Origin: Dongia_A sp035695765
GTDB lineage: Bacteria > Pseudomonadota > Alphaproteobacteria > Dongiales > Dongiaceae
Length of the DNA: 64,000 nt
Assembly (NCBI GenBank): GCA_035695765.1
Contig: DASRRI010000033.1
Span: forward strand, 26,534 to 90,533
Direction of reading: 5' to 3'
In this document: positions 1 to 11,299 of the stretch, piece by piece
Numbering within the stretch: the stretch's first letter is position 1
Layout of the letters: every line of letters begins with the position of its first letter
Notes under the pieces: model-generated
Seen by the model: only the letters and a program-made list of their open reading frames with translations
What the model was told of the DNA's origin: nothing
Database searches by the model: none
Translations under genes and position numbers: made by a program

Positions 1-1
1 T

Positions 2-142
2 GACGAGGAACGCGCGCGCCGCGTGGTGGAATTGGCGGTCGGCGCCTTGAAGACCATGGTGGACCAGGCCAGCTCCACCATCCATGGCGATGCTCAGCTC
101 ATGGACCAGGCCGAGATCGACGGCCTCATGGACATGATGTAG
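2..142 (+). CDS. C-terminal fragment of an unidentified protein
   Basis: An open frame enters from the left edge and ends at TAG 140-142, giving about 46 residues. The segment is acidic and Met-rich, and ends in a DQAEIDGLMDMM tail. The xxEIDxLM ending is loosely like the short interaction tails of chemotaxis and flagellar proteins, but this is too little to assign a family. It lies on the same strand as the following mutase gene, about 90 bases upstream. Function unknown. Confidence 0.5.
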   Translation, partial: DEERARRVVELAVGALKTMVDQASSTIHGDAQLMDQAEIDGLMDMM

Positions 143-233
143 ATCACGAGCGAAGTCTTTGGCGTTCCTAGACTTCCGATAATCCCGTCCGCTATAGTTG
201 ACGCTCCGTTGCTGCACTGCGGAAGGGGCGTGT

Positions 234-2384
<2,151 letters not shown>

Positions 2385-2459
2385 CATCGAATGGAATGAG
2401 CCGGCCGACGGGGCGATGGGGAAGAGCCTCGCGGGCGGGTCATGAGGGAGGATTGACTT

Positions 2460-5400
2460 ATGTCGTTTCTCAGCGATCGGCGGATGTGGAATGTGGCCGC
2501 CGGCGCGGCCACATTGCTGTGGCTCGTCTGCGTCGGCTGGTATGTCTTCGACTTTGTCGGATTAGACGTATTCGCCGGGATGCTGCCGCACGAACTGGGT
2601 GCGGTGGTAGCGGGCAGTGTTGCGCCGATCCTCGTGCTCTGGCTGCTGGTCGCTTTCATGCTGCGCGGCCAGGCGATGAAAGAGCATACCGAGATGCTGG
2701 CAAGCCGCCTGGCCGAGTTGACCTTCCCGGACCAGGCCGCGGAGCATCGCATCCATTCGATCGCCGAAGCCCTGCGCCGCCAGGCGATGGACCTGCGCAT
2801 GGCGACGGAAGAAGCCGCCGCTGCATTGGATGGCACGCGCGCTCTGTTCCGATCGCAGGCCAGCGACATCGACACGGCGGCCAAGGCCGCACGCGCCCGG
2901 AATGAAGAGGTGGAAAGCACGCTCGCCGAACAGCGCCGCATCCTTGGCGAAATGACGGGTGCGGTCGAGAAGCAGCGCGAGGGCTTGAGCCAGACCGGCA
3001 AGGACCAGGCGGCTGCGATGGAAGCCGCGGCCGAGGAAAGCGCGCGCCGCATCGCACAGGTGCTGGAGAGCAAGCGCACGGAGATTGCGGGTGTGATCGA
3101 CCGCATCCTCGATCACGGCTCGAGCGTGCGCGACGCGGTGGAGACCCAGGCCGAGCGCCTCGGCGACCATATCGAGCAGTCGATCAGCCGGTTCCGCGAG
3201 CAATTGACGGAGCTCTCCGGCCGCATCGACGAGGCGACCGAGACGTCACGCCACGAAACGAGGACCATGATCCAGGCGACCGAGGCGTCACAGCGCGAAT
3301 TCACCGCTCACACTGAAACTTTGGCGGCCCAGATCCGCGGCAGCGCCAAGCAGATGAGCCAGCAATTGACGCGCCTTGCCGACCAGGCGGTGACAGCGGC
3401 CGAAAAATGCGCCGCGGACAATGCTGTCCTGGAGCAGGCGAGCCGCGCCCAGGTAGAGCGGCTCAGCGTCGCCGCCAACCTGGCGGGCGAGCAATTCCGC
3501 CAAACTTTCGACCGGCTGGCGGAGAATGTCAGCGCCATGGTGCAATCGACGTCCGACCGCATGGGCGAGCGCCAGCAAGCCATCCGTGGCGCCCTTGACG
3601 ATGCGAGCAAGCAGTTTGGTCAGGCTTTCGACAAGCTGGCGGATAATGTGGGCACCATGGTGCAATCGGCATCCGATCGCCTGGGCGACGGCCAGCAATC
3701 CATCCGCGCCGCCCTGGACGATGCGAGCAAGCAATTCGGCCAGACCTTCGACACGTTGGAAAAGAATGTCGGCGGCATGGTGCAATCGGCATCCGACCGC
3801 CTGGGCGAGCGCGAGCAATCGCTCCGCACCGCATTGAACGGCGCAAACACCCAGTTCCGGCAGGCGTTCGATCGGCTGGCGCAGGACGTCGTCGCCATGT
3901 CGCAATCGACGACCGATCAACTGGGCGAGCGCCAGCAGACGATCCGCACGGCCTTGGACGAGCACACCAGGCAGCTGGGGGAGGCGACCATCGATGCGGC
4001 AAAGGCCTACGCCGAGAAGATCGCCGAATTCAGGACCATCATGGGCACCGCGACCGATGCGGCGGGCAAGCAGACGACCGAGCTGCAGCAGCTGGTCGAT
4101 CAGCAGAGCGGCCGCATGACCCTTGCGGCCGATGCCGCCTCGCAGCGCTTCCGCACCCATATCGAAGGCCACGAGGCCAAGCTGGACGAGCTGGCGCAGC
4201 TCGCCGCCAAGAAAGCGGATGAGCTGGCGGCCGCGATCCGCGGTCACGGCATCATCCTGGAAGGCTCCGCCAGCCGCGGCTCGGAAAAATTCGCCGAGTT
4301 GCTGCGCAAGGAAGCGGCCAAGCTCGACGAGCATCTGGAGCAAGTCGACCAGCGCAACACCAAACTGGCCGCCGCGGTCGACAAGCAGTCGGAGCGGATC
4401 ACCGGCATTATCGATCAGGCCGGCGAGCGCATCACCACACATGTGACCGCTCAGGAATCCAAGCTTGACGAGTTGGACAAAGCCGCCGCCGCCCGCCTCG
4501 AGAAGCTCTCCGAGCAGATCGGCCAGCAGCGCGACCAGCTGGTTGCCGCCGGCGAGCAGGCCGGCGATGCCTTGCGCCAGCGCATGGCGCTGCACACCAT
4601 GGCGCTCGGCGAAACCTGGCGCGAACAGCACGGCAAGCTCTCCGAGCTGGTGCAATCGCTTGAGAAGCGCACGGCCAATCTGGGCGAAGAGCTGGAGGCG
4701 CATGGCAAGCGCGCCAACCAGATCGCGGCGGACGGCGCCGACCGGTTTGGCGAACGCCTCACCGAGCACAGCGACCGCATGCGCTCGCTGGAGCAGCGGG
4801 CGGCCGAACATTGGCGTTCCGCCATCAGCAATTACGGCGATTCGATCGCGACGGCCTTGCAGGAGATCGACCGGCGCGCCGCGGCGCTCGCCGACGCAGC
4901 GGCGGGCCAAAGCCGTCTGTTGTCGGATGCGGCTGACCGCGCCGCGCAATCTTTGCGCGGCCAGCTCGACGGCCATTCGCAGGCCTTGAGCGCGGTGGTC
5001 GACAGCCTGATCCGCCGCACCGGCGATCTTTCCAGCATGGCGCAGGCGCATGGCGACAGGCTGGGCGAAGCCACCGACCAGGCCGGCGCAAGACTGAAGG
5101 AGCAGCTGGACCGTCATCTGCTTGCCGTGCGCATGGCGGCCAACGAACTGGAGCAGCGCTCGACGTCGCTCGAGCAATCCATGCTGTCCGCGAACACTCG
5201 ATTGCAGGATATGGCGCAGCAGGCGGCGGGTTCACTACATACTTTGATGCGCGGGCAATCGGACGAGTTCCTCAATGCAGCGGAGCAGATCGGCACGCGC
5301 ATCAAGGAGCTGCAGACCGCGACCGTCGCGCAGCGCGACGAGCTGATCGCCGCCGCCAAGCAGGCGGGCGCATATCTCGAATCCGCCCTGAAGCTGCAGG

Positions 5401-7553
5401 CGCAGGAGATCGCCGCGACCGCTGCCGGCCTGGTGCAACAGACCCACGGCCTCAGCGCCTCCGCAAAGGTGCAGGCCGAGCTGACGGGCCAGGGCCTCGC
5501 CGATATCGTCGCCAGCTTCGAAGAGGCAGCGCAGCGCCAGGCCGCGCATCTCAAGGACGTCGCGGCGCAGGCTGCGACCGAGGCGACCAAGAATCTCGGT
5601 GGCGAGACCGAGACCGTGAAGACCCTGTTCCAGGACCTGGTCGATCGCGGCAAGCTCTTGTCGGACGCCGCGAACTCGCAGGCCGTGACGCTCGGCAAGG
5701 CTGCGGCCCAGGCGGCCGACGTCGCCATCGCCATGCGTGATGCTCTCTCGAAGCAAGCGCAGGAGGCGAGCCGCGCCGGCCTGCAACTGACCGAGCGCGC
5801 CTCCGAAGCGAGCCGCGGCTTGCAGCGCCAGGTCGAGGATCTTGCGAGCACGATCGAAGGCCTGATCAACCGCCATGCCGCCGGGCTGAAGACGGCGGGC
5901 GCAGCGGCGGCGGAACGGGCAATCGATCTCGGCCAGACATTGCAGCGGCAGAGCGACGATCTGCAGGCCGCGCTGGCGAAGACCAATGCCGCGACTCTGG
6001 ATATCCGCCAGAATCTCAAGGCCCAGATCGACGATGTGGGCAAGGTGGCGGAGCGCGTCGCCGTCGAAGCGCAGTCGATCGCCAATTCCTTCCGCACCGA
6101 TACCGCCGCTCTGATGGACGCGTCGGCCCGCGCCACTGATGGCGCCGGCACGCTCAATCAGATGCTGCGCAAATCGATCTCGGATCTCGACACCGCAACC
6201 GCAACGGCCGCCGCCAAAACCACCGTCATCCGCCAGGAAGTAGAAGCGCAGTGCGAGACCCTGCGCCAGGCCGCGGCAGAAGGTGCGCGCCAGTCCGATC
6301 AATTGGCGCAGCTGCATCTGGGCCAGGCCGCGCAGCTGGCGGGCGCCGCCGACGTCGCGCGCCGGCGCCTTGAGGAGGTTGGTCAGAGCCTCGTCCAGCA
6401 GACAGAGAGCCTGACGGCGGTCATCGACCGTTCGCTGCTGCGCCAGCACGACCTCAACGATTCATTGACGCAGGGCATGGGCCTGGTCGGCCAGGTCGCG
6501 AAGGAAGGCGAGACGCAGCTCGAGACATTGAACGGCTCGGTCGAGAATCTCGCCCAGACCCTGAAGAACGCGACCTTGGAAGGTGCGCGCCAGGCGCGCG
6601 ACGTGGTGCAGAGCTTCCGCGACGGCGGCGAAGCCTTGACCCAGCTGGCCAAGCGCGCGACCGGGCAGTTGGACGATCTCAAGACGTCGGTCCAGGTGCA
6701 GCTGCAGGACCTGGCGCAGCTCTCGCAGCAGGTCGTCAATCTCGGCCAATCGGTGCGCGGCCAGCTGCAGGGCCAGACCTCTGAATTTGCCGCCGCTGCC
6801 GCCGCTGCCAAGGCAAGCGCCGAAGCGGCACGCGCGGAATCCGCTGCCGCCAGCGAACTCTCCGGCAAGCATTCGGTGGTGCTGGTCGAAGCCGCCCAAC
6901 GGCTCAATCAGGAATTCCAGGCCGCTTCGGTGACATTGGAGGATCGTGTCTCCAGCATGACCCGCGTGGCGGAACAGTCGATCCAGCGCGCCACTGTCGT
7001 CGCGCAGGGCTTCGACAAGCAGACCTCCAACCTGCGTCATTCCCTGGATGCCGCGACCCAGCGCACCAGCGAACTCGGCGCGCGCTTTCAGCTCCAGACG
7101 CAGGAGATCGCGAAGTCGACGCAGGCGGCGATGGACCGGCTGGACAAGCTGCGCCAGACCACGGCGCTCACCACCCGCGATGCATTCTTGAAAGTTGCGG
7201 CGGTGATGATCGACGAGCTGAACGGCCTCGCGCTCGACATCCACAACCTGCTCGATTCCGAAGTGCCGGAAGAAGTGTGGAAGCGCTACCGCAACGGCGA
7301 CCGCTCGGTGTTCGCGCGGCGCCTCTTCAAGACCAAGGATTCCTACGTCATCCCGGCGATCCAGCAGCGCTACCAGCGCGACAATAAGTTCCAGGACATG
7401 GTCGACCGCTACCTGGCGAAGTTCGAGGACCTGCTGAGCCATTCCGCTTCGGCCGATCCGGAATCGGTGCTCAGCGCCACCTTCATCACCGCTGATGTGG
7501 GCAAGCTCTACCTCGTGATGTCCCGCAGCCTCGGCCGCGCGACGGAGCATTGA
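2460..7553 (+). CDS. Giant two-TM coiled-coil protein, candidate polar/growth-zone scaffold
   Basis: A 1697-residue protein with two predicted membrane helices near residues 10-33 and 46-68. About 1500 residues of Ala/Gln/Glu/Arg-rich, almost uninterrupted helix follow. A compact C-terminal domain (about 1575-1697) contains MIDELNGLALDIHNLL, FARRLFKTKD and FITADVGKLYLVMS. Residues about 341-500 are four 40-residue tandem repeats. The architecture resembles apolipoprotein A1/A4/E-like proteins of alphaproteobacteria, including the growth-pole-ring protein (GPR/RgsE) of Agrobacterium and Sinorhizobium. That link rests on architecture and remembered C-terminal motifs, not an alignment. ATG start with GGGAGGA about 8 bases upstream. 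It lies 75 bases after scpA and could be cotranscribed. Such proteins are often mis-annotated as kinesin-like or chemotaxis proteins; I see no motor or MCP signature. Confidence 0.85.
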   Translation: MSFLSDRRMWNVAAGAATLLWLVCVGWYVFDFVGLDVFAGMLPHELGAVVAGSVAPILVLWLLVAFMLRGQAMKEHTEMLASRLAELTFPDQAAEHRIHSIAEALRRQAMDLRMATEEAAAALDGTRALFRSQASDIDTAAKAARARNEEVESTLAEQRRILGEMTGAVEKQREGLSQTGKDQAAAMEAAAEESARRIAQVLESKRTEIAGVIDRILDHGSSVRDAVETQAERLGDHIEQSISRFREQLTELSGRIDEATETSRHETRTMIQATEASQREFTAHTETLAAQIRGSAKQMSQQLTRLADQAVTAAEKCAADNAVLEQASRAQVERLSVAANLAGEQFRQTFDRLAENVSAMVQSTSDRMGERQQAIRGALDDASKQFGQAFDKLADNVGTMVQSASDRLGDGQQSIRAALDDASKQFGQTFDTLEKNVGGMVQSASDRLGEREQSLRTALNGANTQFRQAFDRLAQDVVAMSQSTTDQLGERQQTIRTALDEHTRQLGEATIDAAKAYAEKIAEFRTIMGTATDAAGKQTTELQQLVDQQSGRMTLAADAASQRFRTHIEGHEAKLDELAQLAAKKADELAAAIRGHGIILEGSASRGSEKFAELLRKEAAKLDEHLEQVDQRNTKLAAAVDKQSERITGIIDQAGERITTHVTAQESKLDELDKAAAARLEKLSEQIGQQRDQLVAAGEQAGDALRQRMALHTMALGETWREQHGKLSELVQSLEKRTANLGEELEAHGKRANQIAADGADRFGERLTEHSDRMRSLEQRAAEHWRSAISNYGDSIATALQEIDRRAAALADAAAGQSRLLSDAADRAAQSLRGQLDGHSQALSAVVDSLIRRTGDLSSMAQAHGDRLGEATDQAGARLKEQLDRHLLAVRMAANELEQRSTSLEQSMLSANTRLQDMAQQAAGSLHTLMRGQSDEFLNAAEQIGTRIKELQTATVAQRDELIAAAKQAGAYLESALKLQAQEIAATAAGLVQQTHGLSASAKVQAELTGQGLADIVASFEEAAQRQAAHLKDVAAQAATEATKNLGGETETVKTLFQDLVDRGKLLSDAANSQAVTLGKAAAQAADVAIAMRDALSKQAQEASRAGLQLTERASEASRGLQRQVEDLASTIEGLINRHAAGLKTAGAAAAERAIDLGQTLQRQSDDLQAALAKTNAATLDIRQNLKAQIDDVGKVAERVAVEAQSIANSFRTDTAALMDASARATDGAGTLNQMLRKSISDLDTATATAAAKTTVIRQEVEAQCETLRQAAAEGARQSDQLAQLHLGQAAQLAGAADVARRRLEEVGQSLVQQTESLTAVIDRSLLRQHDLNDSLTQGMGLVGQVAKEGETQLETLNGSVENLAQTLKNATLEGARQARDVVQSFRDGGEALTQLAKRATGQLDDLKTSVQVQLQDLAQLSQQVVNLGQSVRGQLQGQTSEFAAAAAAAKASAEAARAESAAASELSGKHSVVLVEAAQRLNQEFQAASVTLEDRVSSMTRVAEQSIQRATVVAQGFDKQTSNLRHSLDAATQRTSELGARFQLQTQEIAKSTQAAMDRLDKLRQTTALTTRDAFLKVAAVMIDELNGLALDIHNLLDSEVPEEVWKRYRNGDRSVFARRLFKTKDSYVIPAIQQRYQRDNKFQDMVDRYLAKFEDLLSHSASADPESVLSATFITADVGKLYLVMSRSLGRATEH
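3481..3960 (+). repeat. Four 120-bp in-frame tandem repeats inside the coiled-coil gene
   Basis: Four consecutive units of exactly 120 bases start at 3481, 3601, 3721 and 3841. Each encodes about 40 residues of the pattern FxxxFDxLxxNVxxMVQSxSDRxGxxQQxxRxAL. Units 2 and 3 are closest at DNA level (shared stretches such as TGCAATCGGCATCCGA), while units 1 and 4 are more diverged. This looks like recent segmental duplication within the coiled coil. Confidence 0.9.
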
Positions 7554-7560
7554 CCGCAGA

Positions 7561-7706
7561 ACTGTCACCCCGGACAGCGGCGAAGCCGCGTGATCCGGGG
7601 CCTATGCGGCGTCCCAAGGCGGGCGATATTTGCAGGCAACTTTCGCTGCTGGGCATCGCATGGGCCCGGATTGGCCGCCCGATGGGCAGCCGTCCGGGGT
7701 GACAGT
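7561..7706. repeat. Intergenic palindrome-bounded repeat, family A copy 1
   Basis: A 146-bp element bounded by perfect 15-bp inverted repeats, ACTGTCACCCCGGAC at 7561-7575 and GTCCGGGGTGACAGT at 7692-7706. It carries CCGGGGCCTATGC inside and fills most of the gap between the coiled-coil gene and the ABC exporter gene. A related copy is at 32310-32451. It has no coding potential I trust and resembles REP/MITE-like intergenic repeats of alphaproteobacteria. Confidence 0.75.
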
Positions 7707-7780
7707 TGGGGCGAGCATTGATCCCGGCGTCTCCTGGCCATACATAGAGAGCGAGGGGTGGGAGCAGGTCAGGACAATCC

Positions 7781-9667
7781 ATGGCAATTGAGGCAAACGC
7801 GGAGCGCGTCGGCCAGTGGCAGGCGGTCAAGAACCTCTTGCCGCATCTGTGGTCGCGCATCGGCTGGGACCTGCGGGCGCGGGTCGGCGCCGCAGTGGCA
7901 TGCCTGATCGTCGCGAAGGTCGCCAACGTCTATGTCCCTATTCTATTTAAGGCCATGGTGGACGTCCTGTCGCCACATGTGGGGCAGGGCGCTGCGTCCG
8001 GCACGGCGGCTGTCATCGCGGTTCCGATCGGGCTGCTCATCGCGTATGGCCTGGCGCGCATTGCGACCCAGCTGTTCTCCGAATTGCGCGACGGCATCTT
8101 CGCCCGCGTGGCCCAGCGCGCGATCCGCAATGTCGCGCTGCAGACCTTCCGCCACTTGCACGCCCTCTCGCTGAAGTTCCACTTGGACCGGCAGACCGGC
8201 GGCCTCACCCGCGCCATCGAGCGCGGCGCCAAGGGCATCGAGTTCCTTCTGTTCTTCGTGCTGTTCAACGTGCTGCCGACCCTGCTCGAGATCGGCATGG
8301 TCTGCATCATCCTGTGGGCGCTCTATGACTGGCGGTTCGCGCTGGCGACGGCGGCGACCATCGGCGGCTATGTCTGGTACACCCTCAGCGTCACCGAGTG
8401 GCGCATCAAGTACCGCCGCGACATGAACGAATCCGACCAGAGCGCCAATACCAAGGCGGTCGATTCGCTGCTGAATTTCGAGACCGTCAAGTATTTCAAC
8501 AACGAGGAGCACGAGGCACGGCGCTACGACGTCGCGCTCCAGGCCTATGAGCATGCGGCGGTGAAGTCGCGCACGACGCTGGCCGCGCTCAATATCGGCC
8601 AGGCCTTCATCATCGCGATCGGCGTCACCATCATGATGACCATGGCGGCCTATGGTGTCGCGGACCGCTCGATGACGGTCGGCGACTTCGTGCTGGTCAA
8701 TGCGTACCTCATCCAGCTTTATCTGCCGCTCAACTTCCTCGGGACAGTCTATCGCGAGATCCGGCAGTCGCTGATCGACATGGAGGCGATGTTCGCGTTG
8801 CTGCATGTCGACGTCGACGTGCAGGATAAGCCGGGCGCGCGGCCCATCCACGTAACATCGGGCGAGGTCGAGTTCGAGAATGTGATGTTCGGCTACGATC
8901 CGCGCCGTCCGATCCTGAAGGGCATCAGCTTCCGCATTCCGCCCGGCAAGACTCTCGCCATCGTCGGTCCCTCGGGGGCGGGAAAATCCACCATCTCGCG
9001 CCTTTTGTTCCGCTTCTATGACGTGACCAGCGGCCGAATCCTGATCGACGGGCAGGATGTCTGCGACGTGCAGCAGCAGAGCCTGCGCTCCGCCATCGGA
9101 ATCGTGCCGCAGGATACGGTGCTGTTCAACGATACGGTCGAATACAACATCGCTTACGGCAAGCCCGGAGCCAGCCACGCGGAGATCGAGCAGGCCGCAT
9201 GGATGGCCCATATCTCCGACTTCATCGCCAAATTGCCGGACGGTTACCAGACCCGCGTCGGCGAGCGCGGACTGAAGCTCTCCGGCGGTGAGAAGCAGCG
9301 GGTCGCGATCGCGCGCACCATCCTCAAGTCGCCGCCGATCCTGCTGTTCGACGAAGCGACCTCCGCGCTGGATACCCAGACCGAGCGCGAGATCCAGACC
9401 AACCTCAAGGAACTGTCGCGCAACCGCACGACCCTGGTCATCGCCCACCGCCTCAGCACCATCGTCGATGCGGACGAGATCATCGTCTTGAGCGACGGTC
9501 GGATTGCCGAGCGCGGGCGCCACGGCGCATTGCTGCAGCAGGACGGCATCTATGCCGCCATGTGGTGGCGCCAGCAGGAAGCGGCCGAGCGTAAGTTGCG
9601 CGGCGTCGACCAGGCGCTCGACATCGACGCTTCGCCGCCCAAGGTGCCGGTCGAGGCGGCGAAGTGA
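7781..9667 (+). CDS. ATM1-type ABC exporter (fused membrane and ATPase domains)
   Basis: A 628-residue half-transporter of the ATM1/HMT1 (ABCB7-like) family in the inner membrane. Family members export glutathione-linked sulfur or metal conjugates and affect Fe-S and heavy-metal homeostasis. About six membrane helices lie in residues 30-330. The ATPase domain follows, with Walker A GPSGAGKST (about 395), Q-loop PQDT, signature LSGGEKQR (about 500), Walker B ILLFDEATSALD (about 520) and switch His in AHRLST. The ANTKAVDSLLNFETVKYFNNE region before the ATPase is characteristic of ATM1 proteins. ATG start with AGGA 6 bases upstream. The stop overlaps the meaB start (GTGA), so the two genes are translationally coupled. 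The exact substrate cannot be read from sequence. Confidence 0.93.
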   Translation: MAIEANAERVGQWQAVKNLLPHLWSRIGWDLRARVGAAVACLIVAKVANVYVPILFKAMVDVLSPHVGQGAASGTAAVIAVPIGLLIAYGLARIATQLFSELRDGIFARVAQRAIRNVALQTFRHLHALSLKFHLDRQTGGLTRAIERGAKGIEFLLFFVLFNVLPTLLEIGMVCIILWALYDWRFALATAATIGGYVWYTLSVTEWRIKYRRDMNESDQSANTKAVDSLLNFETVKYFNNEEHEARRYDVALQAYEHAAVKSRTTLAALNIGQAFIIAIGVTIMMTMAAYGVADRSMTVGDFVLVNAYLIQLYLPLNFLGTVYREIRQSLIDMEAMFALLHVDVDVQDKPGARPIHVTSGEVEFENVMFGYDPRRPILKGISFRIPPGKTLAIVGPSGAGKSTISRLLFRFYDVTSGRILIDGQDVCDVQQQSLRSAIGIVPQDTVLFNDTVEYNIAYGKPGASHAEIEQAAWMAHISDFIAKLPDGYQTRVGERGLKLSGGEKQRVAIARTILKSPPILLFDEATSALDTQTEREIQTNLKELSRNRTTLVIAHRLSTIVDADEIIVLSDGRIAERGRHGALLQQDGIYAAMWWRQQEAAERKLRGVDQALDIDASPPKVPVEAAK

Positions 9668-10647
9668 GCGCCGAGGAGCTCGCCGACAAGATAAAGTCCG
9701 GCGACCGCCGCGCGCTGGCGCGCGGCATCACCTTGGTGGAATCACGGCGCGAGGATCATCGGCTGTCGGCGGAAAAGCTGCTCGACCTGCTGCTGCCCAA
9801 GACCGGCAAGTCGATCCGCCTTGGGATTTCGGGCCCGCCCGGTGTCGGCAAATCGACCTTCATCGAATCCTTCGGCCAGTACCTGATCGAGGAGGGACAC
9901 AAGGTCGCTGTCCTCGCCATCGACCCGTCCTCGAAAATTTCCGGCGGCTCCATCCTCGGCGACAAGACCCGCATGACGGAGCTCGCCAAGCGCAAGGAGG
10001 CCTTCATACGTCCCAGCCCCGCCGGCGAAACCTTGGGCGGCGTCGCACGCCGCACGCGGGAGGCGCTGCTGCTGTGCGAGGCGGCGGGCTTCGATGTCGT
10101 GATCGTCGAGACGGTTGGCGTCGGCCAGTCGGAAACGGCGGTTGCGGAGATGACCGACATGTTCCTGCTGCTCCTCAGCCCCGGCGGCGGCGATGATCTG
10201 CAGGGCGTGAAGCGCGGCGTGATGGAGTTGGCCGACCTCCTCATCGTCAACAAGGCAGATGGGGATCTCTCCGCCGCGGCTGAACGCACTGCCTCCGACT
10301 TCGCTCACGCCTTGCGGCTGATGCATGCGCTGCACGCCGACTGGCAGCCCAGCGTTGTCAAATGCTCGGCGTTGAAGGGCGAGGGCATGGCTTCGGTGTG
10401 GGATAAGGTCCAAGCCTTCCGCAAGGCCACGGCCAAGACGGGTGAGTTCGAAAGCCGGCGCCGCGATCAGGCCAGGAACTGGCTGTGGCAGGAAGTGAGT
10501 GACGGGCTTTTGGAGCGGGTGAGGTCCGACCCCGATCTGGCCAATCGGCTGGCCCGGCTGGAGACCAAGGTCAGTCAGCGCAAAGCCTCGCCCGCTGCCG
10601 CCGCGCGCTCGCTGCTTTCGAGCTTTTTCAAGGGGTTGGACGACTAG
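9664..10647 (+). CDS. meaB: Methylmalonyl-CoA mutase-associated GTPase MeaB
   Basis: A G3E-family P-loop GTPase of 327 residues that chaperones methylmalonyl-CoA mutase, gating adenosylcobalamin loading and protecting the enzyme from inactivation. Walker A is GPPGVGKST near residue 57. The ETVGVGQSE motif (about 150) and the base-recognition motif NKAD (about 197) are both present, as is the family block AIDPSSKxSGGSILGDKTRM. The GTG start at 9664 overlaps the upstream exporter stop by four bases. The client enzyme gene scpA is 7 kb upstream on the same strand, so the pair is split by the coiled-coil and exporter genes. Confidence 0.95.
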   Translation: MSAEELADKIKSGDRRALARGITLVESRREDHRLSAEKLLDLLLPKTGKSIRLGISGPPGVGKSTFIESFGQYLIEEGHKVAVLAIDPSSKISGGSILGDKTRMTELAKRKEAFIRPSPAGETLGGVARRTREALLLCEAAGFDVVIVETVGVGQSETAVAEMTDMFLLLLSPGGGDDLQGVKRGVMELADLLIVNKADGDLSAAAERTASDFAHALRLMHALHADWQPSVVKCSALKGEGMASVWDKVQAFRKATAKTGEFESRRRDQARNWLWQEVSDGLLERVRSDPDLANRLARLETKVSQRKASPAAAARSLLSSFFKGLDD

Positions 10648-10783
10648 CGACCGCCCTCCGCCAGCGGAATCACCTTGACGCCAGCGCCCCCCTTCTCTAA
10701 AACCCGCGCGACCCCGGCCGGCAGGTAACGCTTGTCCGGCCCCTTTGTTTTGACGAAGCCGCTGAAGAAAAAGGATTTTTACC

Positions 10784-11077
10784 ATGGCCCGGCGTTGCGA
10801 TATCACCGGCAAAGGCGTGCAGGTTGGCAACCACGTCAGCCACGCCAACAACAAGACCAAGCGGCGCTTCCTGCCGAACCTGCAGGTGACCTCCCTGCTG
10901 TCGGACGCGCTCGGGCAGCTGGTGAAGCTCCGGCTCACGGTGAATGCGATCCGCACGATCGAGCATAATGGCGGCCTCGACGCCTATCTGCTGTCGACCC
11001 CCGATGCCAAGCTGCCGGCCGATGCGCGCCGCCTGAAGCGCCGCATCGAAAAGGCGGCCGAGCGTCTCGCTGCCTAA
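10784..11077 (+). CDS. rpmB: 50S ribosomal protein L28
   Basis: A 97-residue basic protein of the large ribosomal subunit. It has the typical start MARRCDITGKGVQVGNHVSH followed by the KTKRRFLPNLQ block. The ATG is preceded by AAGGA at good spacing. The C-terminal helix is Arg/Lys/Ala rich, as in alphaproteobacterial L28. A clear intrinsic terminator follows at 11118-11151. The zinc-ribbon cysteine pairs of some L28 proteins are absent, as usual for this group. Confidence 0.97.
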   Translation: MARRCDITGKGVQVGNHVSHANNKTKRRFLPNLQVTSLLSDALGQLVKLRLTVNAIRTIEHNGGLDAYLLSTPDAKLPADARRLKRRIEKAAERLAA

Positions 11078-11117
11078 GAGGCGCGGCGCCGGCTGAGCCG
11101 GTGAAGAGAGTTTGAAC

Positions 11118-11151
11118 AACCCGCGCGGCCCGATCGGCTTCGCGGGTTTTT
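11118..11151 (+). terminator. Intrinsic terminator after rpmB
   Basis: Stem AACCCGCG (11118-11125) pairs with CGCGGGTT (11141-11148), with a GC-rich loop and a run of T continuing to 11151. It sits 40 bases after the rpmB stop. Confidence 0.88.
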
Positions 11152-11299
11152 CGTGAGTGGGTGGCGCCGCGGGCCTGGACCTGCGGCCACCAGCCTTCGC
11201 ACCGGGCGCATCCCGGAACGCGCGGGCAAGAGCGTAACCCCGTGAAACCTTTCGGCTCGCCCGGGCTGTCATCCCGGTCACCGAGGAAGGGAGCAAAGA

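Noticed and set aside
3481..3960. CRISPR-like array
   Set aside because: The repeats are contiguous, coding and have no unique spacers; they are protein repeats.
3288..7568. Several long minus-strand frames
   Set aside because: They mirror the repetitive coiled-coil gene and consist of Leu/Gln/Arg-rich shadow sequence.
10644..10787. A short minus-strand frame between meaB and rpmB with protein-like text (PDKRYLPAGVARVLEKGG)
   Set aside because: It has stops on both sides and no usable start codon. It could be a gene remnant, but nothing else supports it.
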